A stretch of 64,000 nt of DNA, from contig CAJXOF010000008.1 of assembly GCA_913057945.1 (NCBI GenBank), positions 124,001 to 188,000 of the forward strand, read 5' to 3'. The notes under the pieces were generated by a model. It did no database searches. It was not told the DNA's origin and saw only the letters and a list, made by a program, of their open reading frames with translations. How positions within the stretch are numbered: position 1 is the stretch's first letter; each line of letters starts with the position of its first letter. This DNA is from an uncultured Hyphomonadaceae bacterium (lineage in GTDB: Bacteria; Pseudomonadota; Alphaproteobacteria; Caulobacterales; Hyphomonadaceae). Below, piece after piece: positions 19,061-28,122 of this stretch. The translations under genes and the position numbers were made by a program.

Positions 19061-19380
19061 TGGGGGAGGGCTCTGACATCGAGCCTCCCAAGCTGCTGAA
19101 ATCCATATCCCATGATGCTGGCCGGCATTTCTTCGATGCGCCGGCAGCAATGAGTCTCGACGATTGCATTCTGCGCCTTTCCACCCTTGATGGTCTGAAC
19201 ATTGTCTCCCTGACGCCCTCGGAACTGGGCCACTGGTTTTCATTCCAGTTGGAAGAGCATGCATTCTCCGCAAATGACCCGTTTGGGGAGGTCTGGTTTT
19301 TCGCCGAAGACCCCGAAACGCCGGAGCCAATACTGCAGAAAATTGCCCTCTGCGTCGTTACACCGCCAAACCCGTCTTGA
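19060..19380 (+). CDS. Conserved-looking hypothetical, translationally coupled to cpdR
   Basis: A 106-aa protein starting inside the cpdR stop codon (TGATG), so it is translated by coupling. It is acidic, with no signal peptide or membrane segment. The central part (SLDDCILRLSTLDGLNIVSL) suggests a small alpha/beta fold; I recognise no family. The coupling suggests a function tied to CpdR dosage or signalling, which is inference only. Confidence 0.65.
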   Translation: MGEGSDIEPPKLLKSISHDAGRHFFDAPAAMSLDDCILRLSTLDGLNIVSLTPSELGHWFSFQLEEHAFSANDPFGEVWFFAEDPETPEPILQKIALCVVTPPNPS

Positions 19381-19424
19381 CGGCGCGCGCCGAATTATCC
19401 ATTACCCCTGCTTCCGAATGGATC

Positions 19425-19499
<75 letters not shown>

Positions 19500-19563
19500 T
19501 TCCGAAGTCTTCTGAAACTTCATGAAACCTGCCGCGTTATTTGAAAAATGACGGGATGTTTCC

Positions 19564-19839
19564 ATGATTGATCCAGATTTTCCGGACGCCGATATGTTTG
19601 TCGTCTATTACACAGGCGGGAAGGTGCTGGACGCGGCAAACATCTCTCTGATGACCCGAAAGCTGGATGAGCGTCTGTTTCTCGTTTCGACGCCGGAGAC
19701 GCAGTCCAGACTCTACCACCATGTTAAACGCCTGGCCGAGCCGGACGCCCTGTTCGTTGGTCGCCTGGACTCCCTGCCAAAATTCAAAGGCATGGAAGAC
19801 GGCACCACAAAATGGGTCCGCCGTGTGATGGAGGCATAA
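19564..19839 (+). CDS. Small hypothetical protein
   Basis: A 91-aa soluble protein, charged and without a recognised domain. ATG 19564 follows a GGGATG-rich stretch and the gene ends just before a bidirectional terminator, which supports a real gene. It sits between tRNA-Val and katE. No function can be assigned. Confidence 0.6.
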   Translation: MIDPDFPDADMFVVYYTGGKVLDAANISLMTRKLDERLFLVSTPETQSRLYHHVKRLAEPDALFVGRLDSLPKFKGMEDGTTKWVRRVMEA

Positions 19840-19843
19840 AAAA

Positions 19844-19869
19844 GGAAGGCGACCTGGCCGCCTTCCTTT
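19844..19869. terminator. Bidirectional terminator between small hypothetical gene and katE
   Basis: Inverted repeat GGAAGGCG/CGCCTTCC with A residues on the left and T residues on the right, placed between two convergent genes. Confidence 0.8.
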
Positions 19870-19903
19870 ATGGTCGTTTCAATTGCAGGGCAGGGGTCTC
19901 GCC

Positions 19904-21991
19904 CTAGCCGTCAAGATCCACCATCGGTTCGCGATCCCAGTAGCGAAGCTTGCCGAGCGTTTTCACAAAGCCTGATACGTCTTCTGTCTCGCTGAGGGCG
20001 ATGCAGCCCTCATCCTTGGCATCCCAGACGCTGGCCTTCTCCATGAGAGGTTGGGCCGTTTCGACAAAGCCGATGAATTTGCAATGCGCAAACGCGTCAG
20101 CCACGAAATCCCGGCTGGGGGCGTCGTTCTTCACCATGTCTGCGCCCTCTTCGGAGATCAGCAGGGCGACGGCATCGAAGAGCACCGATGGGCCACCATC
20201 GATCTTTTCGTCAGCTTCCACGTGCGATCCGTCACTTAGCGTGATCCCGCCCACTTTCGGGCTGATCAGCATCGTCATGCCGCCCGCCGAAGTCACTTCC
20301 TCCTTAAGCGCGTTGAGAAGGTCTGCATCGGCGCCATCTGTGGCAAAGATACCCAGCTTGCGGCCAGCGAAACTGTCCGGAGCATTCTTCAGGATGCTCA
20401 GGGGATCGGAAGCAGGCAGGTCGGTGATGGGCGGGCTGGCCGGGTCCGCCGCTGGCGGCATGTCGGACACGCCGAGGCCGTCTGCCACCTTCTTCGCCAA
20501 GTCCTCATCAATGTTCAACAGATGGGACAGCATACGAAGACGGATTTCCATCTTCTGCACCTTGCTCAGCTCGAAGGTCAGGGCATCTGCCATGTGTTTC
20601 TGCTCGACCTTGGTCTGGCTGACATAGAATTGGCGAGCCTGGCTGTAATGATCTGCGAAGGATTCCGGGCGCAGGCGCGTCTTTTCTCCGCCAACCGGCT
20701 CAGCATAGGATCGGTATCCCTTGGCCGGATCTTCGCGCGGTCCGCCTTCTTCCGGTCCCCAGCTGTTCGGCTCGTAATTGGCGCGGCCTTTGGGGTTCTC
20801 CATCGCCATATGGCCATCCTGCTGGAAGTGGCGCATCGGGCATTGCGGACGGTTGATCGGGATATGCGTGAAGTTCGGGCCACCAAGGCGCTTCAACTGG
20901 GTGTCCAGATAGGAAAAGTTGCGGCCTTGCAGCAGCGGGTCCGCGGTGAAGTCGACACCGGGCACGATATTCTGTGTGCAGAAGGCGACCTGTTCAGTCT
21001 CAGCAAAGAAATTATCCACTACACGGTTCAGGACCATGCGTCCGACAATGCGGACTGGCACTTGTTCTTCCGGAATGATCTTGGTCGCATCGAGCACGTC
21101 GAACTCAAAATTCTCGGCAAATTCCTCGTCGAACAATTGCACGCCGAGTTCCCATTCCGGATAGTCGCCCATCTGGATGGCATTCCACATGTCGCGGCGG
21201 TGGAAGTCCGGGTCGGCGCCATTGATCTTGAGCGCTTCATTCCAGGCCACCGACTGGAGGCCCTGCTTCGGTTTCCAGTGGAACTTCACGAAGGTTGCCT
21301 TGCCTTCAGCATTCACGAACCGGAACGTGTGGACGCCGAAACCTTCCATGAAGCGGAGTGAGCGTGGAATGGTCCGGTCAGACATGATCCACATCACCAT
21401 GTTCATGGATTCCGGTGACAGGGAGATGAAATCCCAGAAATTGTCATGCGCGGTCTGGGCCTGAGGGAAGCCACGATCCGGTGCCGGCTTGGCCGCGTGG
21501 ATCAGGTCCGGGAACTTGATGGCGTCCTGAATGAAGAAGACAGGGATGTTATTACCGACGATATCCCAGTTGCCTTCCTTCGTGTAGAATTTCACGGCGA
21601 AGCCGCGCACATCGCGGGCAAGATCGGGTGAGCCCTTGTTGCCGGCTACCGTTGAGAAACGTGCGAAGACGTTGGTCTTTTCGCCCTTTCGCTGGAAAAT
21701 GTCTGCTGTGGTGACGTCCTCCAGGGTATCGAGCGTCTCGAAGTAGCCATGCGCACCATAGCCGCGGGCATGCACCACGCGTTCAGGAATGCGCTCATGA
21801 TCAAAATGGAAAATCTTTTCACGGAAGATGAAATCTTCGGTCAGCATCGGGCCGCGCGCGCCAGCTTTCAGATGGTTCTGGTCGTCGGCAATGGGGACGC
21901 CTTGCTGGGTGGTCATGGTTTCGTGGCCATCCTCAGTCGTCTGATGAGGGGCGCCACCTTCGTCGAGGTGAAGGTCTGGTTTTTCTGACAT
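19904..21991 (-). CDS. katE: Large-subunit (HPII-type) catalase
   Basis: Decomposes hydrogen peroxide. The 695-aa length is that of clade 2 large catalases, with the core ([18 protein letters not shown] early, carrying the distal His; [13 protein letters not shown]; the proximal-side region NYEPNSW after FQQDGHM) plus a C-terminal flavodoxin-like domain from about residue 550 ([18 protein letters not shown]). A near-perfect EcfG promoter 37-62 bp upstream places it in the general stress response. It is a single gene transcribed toward the terminator at 19844. Confidence 0.95.
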   Translation of the reverse strand: MSEKPDLHLDEGGAPHQTTEDGHETMTTQQGVPIADDQNHLKAGARGPMLTEDFIFREKIFHFDHERIPERVVHARGYGAHGYFETLDTLEDVTTADIFQRKGEKTNVFARFSTVAGNKGSPDLARDVRGFAVKFYTKEGNWDIVGNNIPVFFIQDAIKFPDLIHAAKPAPDRGFPQAQTAHDNFWDFISLSPESMNMVMWIMSDRTIPRSLRFMEGFGVHTFRFVNAEGKATFVKFHWKPKQGLQSVAWNEALKINGADPDFHRRDMWNAIQMGDYPEWELGVQLFDEEFAENFEFDVLDATKIIPEEQVPVRIVGRMVLNRVVDNFFAETEQVAFCTQNIVPGVDFTADPLLQGRNFSYLDTQLKRLGGPNFTHIPINRPQCPMRHFQQDGHMAMENPKGRANYEPNSWGPEEGGPREDPAKGYRSYAEPVGGEKTRLRPESFADHYSQARQFYVSQTKVEQKHMADALTFELSKVQKMEIRLRMLSHLLNIDEDLAKKVADGLGVSDMPPAADPASPPITDLPASDPLSILKNAPDSFAGRKLGIFATDGADADLLNALKEEVTSAGGMTMLISPKVGGITLSDGSHVEADEKIDGGPSVLFDAVALLISEEGADMVKNDAPSRDFVADAFAHCKFIGFVETAQPLMEKASVWDAKDEGCIALSETEDVSGFVKTLGKLRYWDREPMVDLDG

Positions 21992-22027
21992 GAGAGAATC
22001 CCGTTGGTTAAGAGGAATACTATATCT

Positions 22028-22053
22028 AACGGCACCAAGCTGCGCTTGGTTCC
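22028..22053 (-). promoter_or_regulatory. EcfG-type promoter of katE, with inverted repeat in its spacer
   Basis: On the minus strand GGAAC (22053-22049), N17, CGTT (22031-22028), an exact match to the alphaproteobacterial EcfG consensus, about 36 bp before the katE ATG. The spacer contains the perfect inverted repeat ACCAAGC-GCA-GCTTGGT (22050-22034), suggesting an additional operator. Confidence 0.8.
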
Positions 22054-22092
22054 TCGCGGTCGGCGGCTTTCTCAGCCACGCCTTTCAAGCGC

Positions 22093-22126
22093 AAAAAAAG
22101 GGGCCGCTCCGAAAAGGAGCCGCCCC
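22093..22126 (-). terminator. Terminator after DUF2383 gene
   Basis: Minus-strand hairpin with GGGGC-x-GCTCC/GGAGC-x-GCCCC arms (one mismatch) at 22100-22126, followed by seven T (22099-22093). It separates the DUF2383 gene from the katE promoter. Confidence 0.85.
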
Positions 22127-22150
22127 GATATTTCTGCAGCATTCGACCCC

Positions 22151-22597
22151 TTATGAAGTCATGCTGTCAGCAAAGGTCTCGCCTTCACGAGCGCTTGAAT
22201 AAGCTTCTTCGAGAAGGGCACGGGCCTGGCCCTGAACCTCGGATTTTTCCAGCCGGTCCTTGATGGCCTTTGCGAGGTGCTCTTCGCCATCATCAATGGC
22301 TGAGAGCGCCGCCTTCTTGTCATCGCGGAACAGGGAAGAGAAGTCCGTGAATCCGCGATGCAGTGCCCCCATGGCGCCGCCATCTGTCTGGGGCTCGCCG
22401 CCAAGTGTCTGCACCTGCTGCTGGAAGCGGCTGATGAGAGCCGCGCGGTCGCTGGCGCGTTGCTGGAACTGCGCGCGAAAGCCGAAGCTTTCGTCCGTGA
22501 GTTCGGCGCATTTTTCGTAGCCTTTTTGGCTGTCGATCAGCACTTTGGTGACGTCGTTGAGGGCGTCGATTTCAGTCTTGTTCATTGTGTCGGACAT
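22151..22597 (-). CDS. DUF2383/PA2169-type four-helix bundle protein
   Basis: A 148-aa ferritin-like helical protein. The N-terminal LNDVTKVLIDSQKGYEKCAE and RASDRAALISRFQQQVQTLG match the PA2169 family often induced under general stress. Metal-ligand-type Glu/His residues lie in the helices (ALHRGFTD, DDGEEHLAKA). Function is unknown in the family. A candidate EcfG promoter ends 30 bp upstream and a terminator follows, so it is monocistronic. Confidence 0.85.
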   Translation of the reverse strand: MSDTMNKTEIDALNDVTKVLIDSQKGYEKCAELTDESFGFRAQFQQRASDRAALISRFQQQVQTLGGEPQTDGGAMGALHRGFTDFSSLFRDDKKAALSAIDDGEEHLAKAIKDRLEKSEVQGQARALLEEAYSSAREGETFADSMTS

Positions 22598-22626
22598 GTC
22601 CGGTCTCCTTGTTGTCTGTCCTGATC

Positions 22627-22651
22627 AACAAGGGGGCGGCGCGTCAGTTCC
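22627..22651 (-). promoter_or_regulatory. EcfG-type promoter of DUF2383 gene
   Basis: Minus strand GGAAC (22651-22647), N16, TGTT (22630-22627); one mismatch to GGAAC-N16/17-CGTT, 30 bp before the ATG. Confidence 0.7.
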
Positions 22652-22684
22652 GGGGTCCCAGCCTAAAAAGATGGAAATTATCTG

Positions 22685-23977
22685 CTAGCCTTCGAACGGA
22701 TCCTTCATCAGGATCACGTCCTCGCGCTCCGGTGAGGTGGAGACGAGGGCGCACGGTTTGCCAACCAGTTCTTCGAGGCGGCGGACATATTTGACCGCTT
22801 CAGCCGGAAGGTCCGCCCAAGAGCGCGCACCGGCGGTTGAGCCTTTCCAGCCCTGCAGCGTCTCATAGACCGGCTCCACAGCGGCCTGATCGGTCAGGCC
22901 GGCAGGGTAGTGATCGATTGTCTCGCCATTCAGCCTGTAGGCTACGCAGACCTTGATCTCGTCAAAGCCGTCCAGCACGTCGAGCTTGGTCAGGGCGAGG
23001 CCGGTGACGCCGGAGGTCGCGCAGGCCTGACGCACCATCACGCTGTCGAACCAGCCGCACCGGCGGGCGCGTCCCGTGTTCACGCCGACTTCGCGGCCGA
23101 CGGTGCCGAGGCGTTCGCCGATCTCATTGTCCTGTTCGGTGGGGAAGGGGCCGGAGCCGACGCGCGTTGTGTACGCTTTTGCGAGGCCCAGCACATAGGA
23201 GATCGCGCCGGGGCCGACACCCGACCCGGCAGAGGCATTGCCGGCGACCACGTTCGAGGAGGTCACGAAGGGATAGGTGCCGTGATCGACATCCAGCATC
23301 ACGCCTTGCGCGCCTTCGAACAGGATGCGCTTGCCGGCGCGGACCTGTTCGTCGAGCAGTTTCCAGACGGGTTTGGCATAGGCCAGGATCTGGTCGGCGA
23401 TCTTGAGCAGTTCTGCTTTCAGCTCGGCGCCGTCTGGTTCTGGCAAGCCAACGCCGATGCGCAGTGGCTTGTGGTGGGCCAGAAGGCGCTCGATCTTCAT
23501 GTCGAGGGCGGCGGGGTCTGCAAGGTCAGCCACGCGGATCGCGCGGCGGCCGACGCGGTCTTCATAGGCCGGGCCGATGCCGCGTTTCGTGGTGCCGATC
23601 TGGCTGGCGCCGAGCGCGCCTTCGCGGGCCGCGTCAATGTCCTTGTGCCAGGGCAGGATGAGCGAGGCATTGTCGGCCAGCACGAGCGTCTCAGGCGTGA
23701 CGTCGACGCCCTGGGCCTGGATGCCCTTTATCTCTTCCAGCATGTGCCACGGGTCAACCACGACGCCATTGCCGATGACCGAGAGCTTGCCGCCGCGCAC
23801 GAGGCCGGAGGGCAGCAGGGCCAGCTTGAACACCTTGCCGTCAATGACCAGCGTGTGACCGGCATTGTGCCCGCCCTGGAAACGGACCACGACATCGGCG
23901 CGGCTGGACAGCCAGTCGACGATCTTGCCCTTGCCTTCGTCGCCCCATTGGGCCCCGACAACCACTACTCCGGCCAT
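22685..23977 (-). CDS. purA: Adenylosuccinate synthetase
   Basis: Converts IMP and aspartate to adenylosuccinate using GTP, the first committed step to AMP. The 430-aa protein has [14 protein letters not shown] at residues 8-21 with the catalytic Asp, GGHNAGHT, the IMP region [16 protein letters not shown] and [11 protein letters not shown]; length is standard. A smaller hypothetical gene lies 158 bp upstream on the same strand. Confidence 0.98.
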   Translation of the reverse strand: MAGVVVVGAQWGDEGKGKIVDWLSSRADVVVRFQGGHNAGHTLVIDGKVFKLALLPSGLVRGGKLSVIGNGVVVDPWHMLEEIKGIQAQGVDVTPETLVLADNASLILPWHKDIDAAREGALGASQIGTTKRGIGPAYEDRVGRRAIRVADLADPAALDMKIERLLAHHKPLRIGVGLPEPDGAELKAELLKIADQILAYAKPVWKLLDEQVRAGKRILFEGAQGVMLDVDHGTYPFVTSSNVVAGNASAGSGVGPGAISYVLGLAKAYTTRVGSGPFPTEQDNEIGERLGTVGREVGVNTGRARRCGWFDSVMVRQACATSGVTGLALTKLDVLDGFDEIKVCVAYRLNGETIDHYPAGLTDQAAVEPVYETLQGWKGSTAGARSWADLPAEAVKYVRRLEELVGKPCALVSTSPEREDVILMKDPFEG

Positions 23978-24135
23978 GATTCTTGCTCCTGCAAAGTCCG
24001 CGGCGACATGGGCAGGATTTGGCCACCAATTGCAAGAGGGGGGAATGAAATCCCTTTGTCGCAGGCGGGCGAGGATGCGCCCCTATCCGGACACGCGGCT
24101 CGCGCTCCGGCAATCGGTCTGCATGTGGAGGGGCC

Positions 24136-24756
24136 TCAGCCGGACTCCTCCCATGTCGCCTCAAGCGAGGCATTGAGGAGCCCCGGCAGCGCCGTGGAAA
24201 GCGCCCCGAGTTCCGGGGACAGCCGGAACGCGCTGTGTGCATGTCCCGCCATCGGCCTCGGTTCGCCCCTGGCCTTGAGGCGCTGGATGAACCGGGCAAG
24301 GCGCTTTGCGGCGCTGTCCGGGGATTTCAGGACGCGACGGATCGCCCGGATGCGCGCAAGCAGTCTTGCGGTCGGGACCGGTCCGGCTGGTCCATAAGAG
24401 GTCCCGAACGTGTCCATAACCTGTCCAGAGGGAAATGGGCCGCCAGCGCGGGGCAGCAGTGCGAAACAGGGGTCCGCCGCACCGGGGAAGGTGACAAGCT
24501 CGACGCCCTCCGGCAGGCCGGGGGCGGGCGCGCGCTTGCGCGGCGGCGCGAACACGATGTGCAGGCTGAGCGCCATCAGGACAAGCAGCCGCCGGACGAT
24601 CTGTTCAATTTGTTTCAATCGGCCATTCGCCTTGACGCGGCGCGTGCGCGGCATCTTTTCGGGCCGCAGATGCAGATTGTCGCGCGCGATCAGATCGGTC
24701 AGCGCGCGCTCCGCAACTTCCAGCCCCATACTGAGGAAAGACCGGTCAACACTCAT
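24136..24756 (-). CDS. Hypothetical protein upstream of purA
   Basis: A 206-aa basic protein with a central hydrophobic stretch (LLVLMALSLHIVFA) followed by a Pro-rich and Arg-rich helical part (ARLLARIRAIRRVLKSPDSA). It was preferred over the opposite-strand frame because its amino acid composition and helix pattern are protein-like, whereas the opposite frame is rich in Arg/Gly/Pro without pattern. I recognise no family. It is in the same orientation as purA. Confidence 0.6.
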   Translation of the reverse strand: MSVDRSFLSMGLEVAERALTDLIARDNLHLRPEKMPRTRRVKANGRLKQIEQIVRRLLVLMALSLHIVFAPPRKRAPAPGLPEGVELVTFPGAADPCFALLPRAGGPFPSGQVMDTFGTSYGPAGPVPTARLLARIRAIRRVLKSPDSAAKRLARFIQRLKARGEPRPMAGHAHSAFRLSPELGALSTALPGLLNASLEATWEESG

Positions 24757-24879
24757 GGGCCCAAGTGTGAGGGCGGTGCTCGTCAGACGAATAGAAAATC
24801 GCTTATCCTCGCAAGTGGGAGCGATATGAAGCGATAAATCTTAGACAATTCGATCCACGGATAAACACTACTTTTCCCA

Positions 24880-24901
24880 TCCGCTTTAGTCGCAAAGCGG
24901 A
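24880..24901. repeat. Inverted repeat at the left edge of the low-GC islet
   Basis: Perfect 8-bp arms TCCGCTTT/AAAGCGGA around AGTCGC, with weaker outer complementarity (CTTTTCCC/GGGAGAAG). It lies 19 bp after the stop of the minus-strand VWA gene and may act as its terminator, although there is no T run. Confidence 0.5.
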
Positions 24902-24919
24902 CGAACGGGAGAAGATAAA

Positions 24920-26440
24920 CTAGTCGTCGATCTGTTCGTCACTCAGTCTTTGGATTTCGGTGCTAACAACACTGAATTGAGTTTTTATTTCTTCTAGACT
25001 GCCTGCTTCGATGCGTTCACGCAACAAGGCCCAACTTTCTGAATGGAGGAGTCCATCTTCAGTCATAAGTATGATCCATGCATCGAGTTTTGGATTGGTA
25101 GGCCATTCCACTCGATAACGCTTTAGCCTTTCGAGCTCTTTGGTAACGACAGCCGGATCAACGTCGGGAACCTGATCTCCCGATGCCAGATACGCGGCAC
25201 GTTTCTCAACAATGCGGCGAGCAGTTTTGTCCGATGATGAGAGACTCCCCCATGACCCTGACGGCCAAGGGGTGGCGAAGTTCTGATCAGCTATCATTCG
25301 CTGGAGTTGCTTATAATCACGATAATCTTGCGCATGTTTCGCCCTCTGCTGTTGAAGCTCCACGATCTTCGCGAGATCAACCTCGTTTTCAAAGGTTTGC
25401 TTTGCTTGCACACTTCTCCAATATTGCGAAGAAGCGAAGAACAATGGTGTGCTTGTGAGTACCGAAAATACGATTGCGAAAGAGGAACTTAGAACCAACC
25501 ACGCCATCTTTCTGGAAACTCCGAAATGACTATCGGGTCCGAATGTCAGAATTAGAATGTACAGTACACCGAAAGAAAATATCGCAACAGGCCACCAATA
25601 ACTCCCGTATTTCCGCAAAGCGGAAATAGTTTCTTGGTAGTGTTTTTCAGAGTCGCCCACGTCGAGTTTCCCATCCTGAGACTTTCTTTTTTCGTCTCGA
25701 AGCTGTTTCAGATGACGCTCAATCGTGTGTGCCTTCAACCCGTATTGAATCCCGAAGACGACGATGGCTAGCATGAGAATTAATATGCCAATGAGCCAAT
25801 TCCATCGCGCTAATGGTTCCGCAGTCTCCCATTCGCTTTCTTTATCTGAAAAGTCGATGATGACCGGGCTTGGTAGCTCAACAGTGCTAGAAGAGGCGAT
25901 TGGGAAACTGGAAAGCTCCAGCAGTTCAAGCGCTGTGTTTGGCTCATTGCCAACCTGATACACCTCGATGTTCGCGTTTGGGTACATTCGTCGTATCGAC
26001 GCAAAATCTGAAGCGCACTCATCGTTTCCGTCGGTTATCAATACAACGTGGGCGTATTCGCCCGCGGCCCCAAGTGCTGCTAGAAGGGCTTGTCCAATTG
26101 CGGTTGTATCCTCATCGCGTCCGACTTGGGGAAAGAACGTGATCTCGTTCGAATTGGGGCCTAGGTCCGTGACTTTGACAGGGTCATCACAATCGACAAC
26201 CTCGTTCTGAAATTCTGGCAGCTGACCAAAAAAGCTGACCGATATCTGAGTTTGGGGATGGAGCAGGGTTTTCCTAGCGTTCAGCATCGAGAGTGCATCG
26301 TCACGCCACTCTTTCATGGTCCCTGATGCATCAACCAAAAAGAAAGTCGATTTTGTGGGTGAGCTTTGCTCGGTTCCGGACTGCGGATATGCACCGAACC
26401 CCCAAAGAGAACACAACATGATGATCAATATCAGCCTCAT
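24920..26440 (-). CDS. Von Willebrand A domain membrane protein, low-GC, LexA box upstream
   Basis: A 506-aa protein: signal peptide (about residues 1-19), an exported VWA domain (about 30-195) with a MIDAS-like DASGT at 37-41 and ITDGND near 135-140, then three membrane segments (about 213-234, 282-301, 312-336) and a long helical, charged C-terminal region (340-506, e.g. KIVELQQQRAKHAQDYRDYK). The base composition is visibly lower in GC than both flanks and the codons are more AT-ending, indicating transfer. A perfect GAAC-N7-GAAC box lies 26-40 bp upstream with a TAGAAT -10-like element beside it. No family beyond VWA is recognised; no partner gene is adjacent. A role in an SOS-linked envelope or defence response is inference. 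Confidence 0.8.
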   Translation of the reverse strand: MRLILIIMLCSLWGFGAYPQSGTEQSSPTKSTFFLVDASGTMKEWRDDALSMLNARKTLLHPQTQISVSFFGQLPEFQNEVVDCDDPVKVTDLGPNSNEITFFPQVGRDEDTTAIGQALLAALGAAGEYAHVVLITDGNDECASDFASIRRMYPNANIEVYQVGNEPNTALELLELSSFPIASSSTVELPSPVIIDFSDKESEWETAEPLARWNWLIGILILMLAIVVFGIQYGLKAHTIERHLKQLRDEKRKSQDGKLDVGDSEKHYQETISALRKYGSYWWPVAIFSFGVLYILILTFGPDSHFGVSRKMAWLVLSSSFAIVFSVLTSTPLFFASSQYWRSVQAKQTFENEVDLAKIVELQQQRAKHAQDYRDYKQLQRMIADQNFATPWPSGSWGSLSSSDKTARRIVEKRAAYLASGDQVPDVDPAVVTKELERLKRYRVEWPTNPKLDAWIILMTEDGLLHSESWALLRERIEAGSLEEIKTQFSVVSTEIQRLSDEQIDD

Positions 26441-26465
26441 GCCAAGGCCAATATTTCGATTCTAT

Positions 26466-26480
26466 GTTCTTTTTGTGTTC
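26466..26480 (-). promoter_or_regulatory. LexA (SOS) box upstream of VWA membrane protein
   Basis: GTTC-N7-GTTC on the plus strand (GAAC-N7-GAAC for the gene), exactly the alphaproteobacterial LexA site. TAGAAT at 26464-26459 is a good -10 hexamer immediately next to it, so LexA would block the promoter. Confidence 0.65.
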
Positions 26481-26577
26481 GATCTCTAACGCACGCTCTT
26501 GGGATGAACTAGGCGTACACCTCAGCGGTCGAATCGATCTCCCAACCCTCGGCTGGCCTGAGGCACCAGCAAGCCCC

Positions 26578-28044
26578 TCACACCAATTCATAATCCTCCA
26601 GTTTCACCTCGGCGACGGCCTCGGCATAAGAGCGCGTGTGGCCGCCCCAGTTCTGGGTGATCTTGCCGGAGCCGGTCTTGTACCAGCTGTTGCAGGCCGG
26701 ATCGGCCCAGACCGTTTTCGAGAGCTTTTCCTGCAGATCCTTGTTGAAGGCCTCCTGCGCCGCTTCGGTCGGAACGAGGGCGGCGGCGCCTTTCTCGTCC
26801 AGCGCCTGCAGGGCCTTGATCGTGTATTCGACCTGACGTTCCAGCATGAAGGTAATGGAATTGTGCCCCAGATTGGTGTTTGGGCCGTACAGGACGAACA
26901 GATTGGGGAAGCCCGTCACGGTGATGCCGAGATAAGCCTCCGGGCCATCTTCCCACGCATCGGCGATGGATTGGCCATTCCGCCCGACCACATCCACCGA
27001 CCAGCGCCAGCCGGTCGTCTCGAACCCGGTGGCAAAGGCGATCACGTCATACTCATGCACTTTGCCGTCCACGGTCTTGATGCCCTCCGGCACGATCTCC
27101 GCGATATGCTCGGTGACAAGGTCGACATTCGGCTCCATCAGCGTGGTGAAGTAATCGTCCGAAATCAGGATGCGGCGGCAGCCGACGGGGTAGTCCGGCG
27201 TCAGCTTCTTGCGCAATGCCTCGTCTGGCACCTGTTCGTGCAAATGGTCGGTTGCAAGGCGCGTGAAGTGCGCCCGGCCTTCGGGGGTCCACTGGAAGGC
27301 CTGCCAGAAGAAATAGTCGGCGTTCTCGTAGATCAGCTTCCGGTTCATTTCAGCGAATTCCATCGCCTTTTCCGGGATGGTGAACATTAGCGCCATTTCT
27401 TCCGGGGCAATGAAACGGTCATTGCGCGGGATCACCCAATTGGGGGAGCGCTGGAAGACGCCGACCTTGGCGCAGGTCTTGGCGACTTCCGGAATGATCT
27501 GAACCGCGCTGGCCGCTGAACCGATAATGGCGATCCGCTTGCCCTCAAGATCGACCGAATGGTCCCACGCCGCCGAATGCATGACCGGGCCGTTGAAACT
27601 GTCCTTGCCGGGAATGTCCGGCCAGAAGGGGCGGTTCAGCTGGCCGAGCGCGCCGATCACGGCGTCGGCTTCGAGCGTGTCGCCCTTTGCGGTCGTGACG
27701 GTCCATGTCCTTGTGTCTTCGTTCCAGTCCGCTTTCTCGGCGGCCTCGTTCAGGCGGAGGTTCGGGCGCAGCTGGTAGCGGTCTGTGATCTCCTCGGCAT
27801 AGGCCTGGATCTCCGCCTGTTGCGGGAAGACCCGTGTCCAGTTCATCGATTGCGCGAAGGAGAGCTGGTAGGCGGCCACCGGCACGTCACAGGCGCATCC
27901 GGGATACGTATTCTGGGCCCATGTCCCGCCGACCCGGTCTGCCTGTTCAAGGATTGTGTAGGCGTAGCCGGCCTCCTGCAGCTTGATGGCCGCAGTCAGG
28001 CCGCCCAGTCCGGCGCCAATGATGACGATGTGCTTGTCCGGCAT
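26578..28044 (-). CDS. Flavin-containing (Baeyer-Villiger type) monooxygenase
   Basis: A 488-aa FAD/NADPH monooxygenase. The FAD site GAGLGG is at residues 10-15, GGTWAQNTYPGCACDVP follows, the type I BVMO fingerprint appears as FNGPVMHSAAWD, and the NADPH site GSAASAVQ follows. Such enzymes insert oxygen into ketones to give esters or lactones. ATG at 28044. No pathway partner is adjacent, so the substrate is open. Confidence 0.9.
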   Translation of the reverse strand: MPDKHIVIIGAGLGGLTAAIKLQEAGYAYTILEQADRVGGTWAQNTYPGCACDVPVAAYQLSFAQSMNWTRVFPQQAEIQAYAEEITDRYQLRPNLRLNEAAEKADWNEDTRTWTVTTAKGDTLEADAVIGALGQLNRPFWPDIPGKDSFNGPVMHSAAWDHSVDLEGKRIAIIGSAASAVQIIPEVAKTCAKVGVFQRSPNWVIPRNDRFIAPEEMALMFTIPEKAMEFAEMNRKLIYENADYFFWQAFQWTPEGRAHFTRLATDHLHEQVPDEALRKKLTPDYPVGCRRILISDDYFTTLMEPNVDLVTEHIAEIVPEGIKTVDGKVHEYDVIAFATGFETTGWRWSVDVVGRNGQSIADAWEDGPEAYLGITVTGFPNLFVLYGPNTNLGHNSITFMLERQVEYTIKALQALDEKGAAALVPTEAAQEAFNKDLQEKLSKTVWADPACNSWYKTGSGKITQNWGGHTRSYAEAVAEVKLEDYELV

Positions 28045-28122
28045 GCGTGTTTTCTCCCATTATATTTTGGGGAGAGAGTGTCACGATGCCGGCGTTTCAC
28101 AAGGGGTTCCGCAGCGCGAGCC

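Noticed and set aside
22910..24397. 495-codon plus-strand frame
   Set aside because: Antisense to purA, which is unmistakable; composition is of a shadow frame.
24235..24837. 200-codon plus-strand frame opposite the hypothetical gene upstream of purA
   Set aside because: Less protein-like and without a clear ribosome binding site; minus strand preferred, with modest confidence.
24880..24901. Inverted repeat considered as an integron attC or transposon end
   Set aside because: No matching copy on the right side of the islet, no integrase and no core sites.
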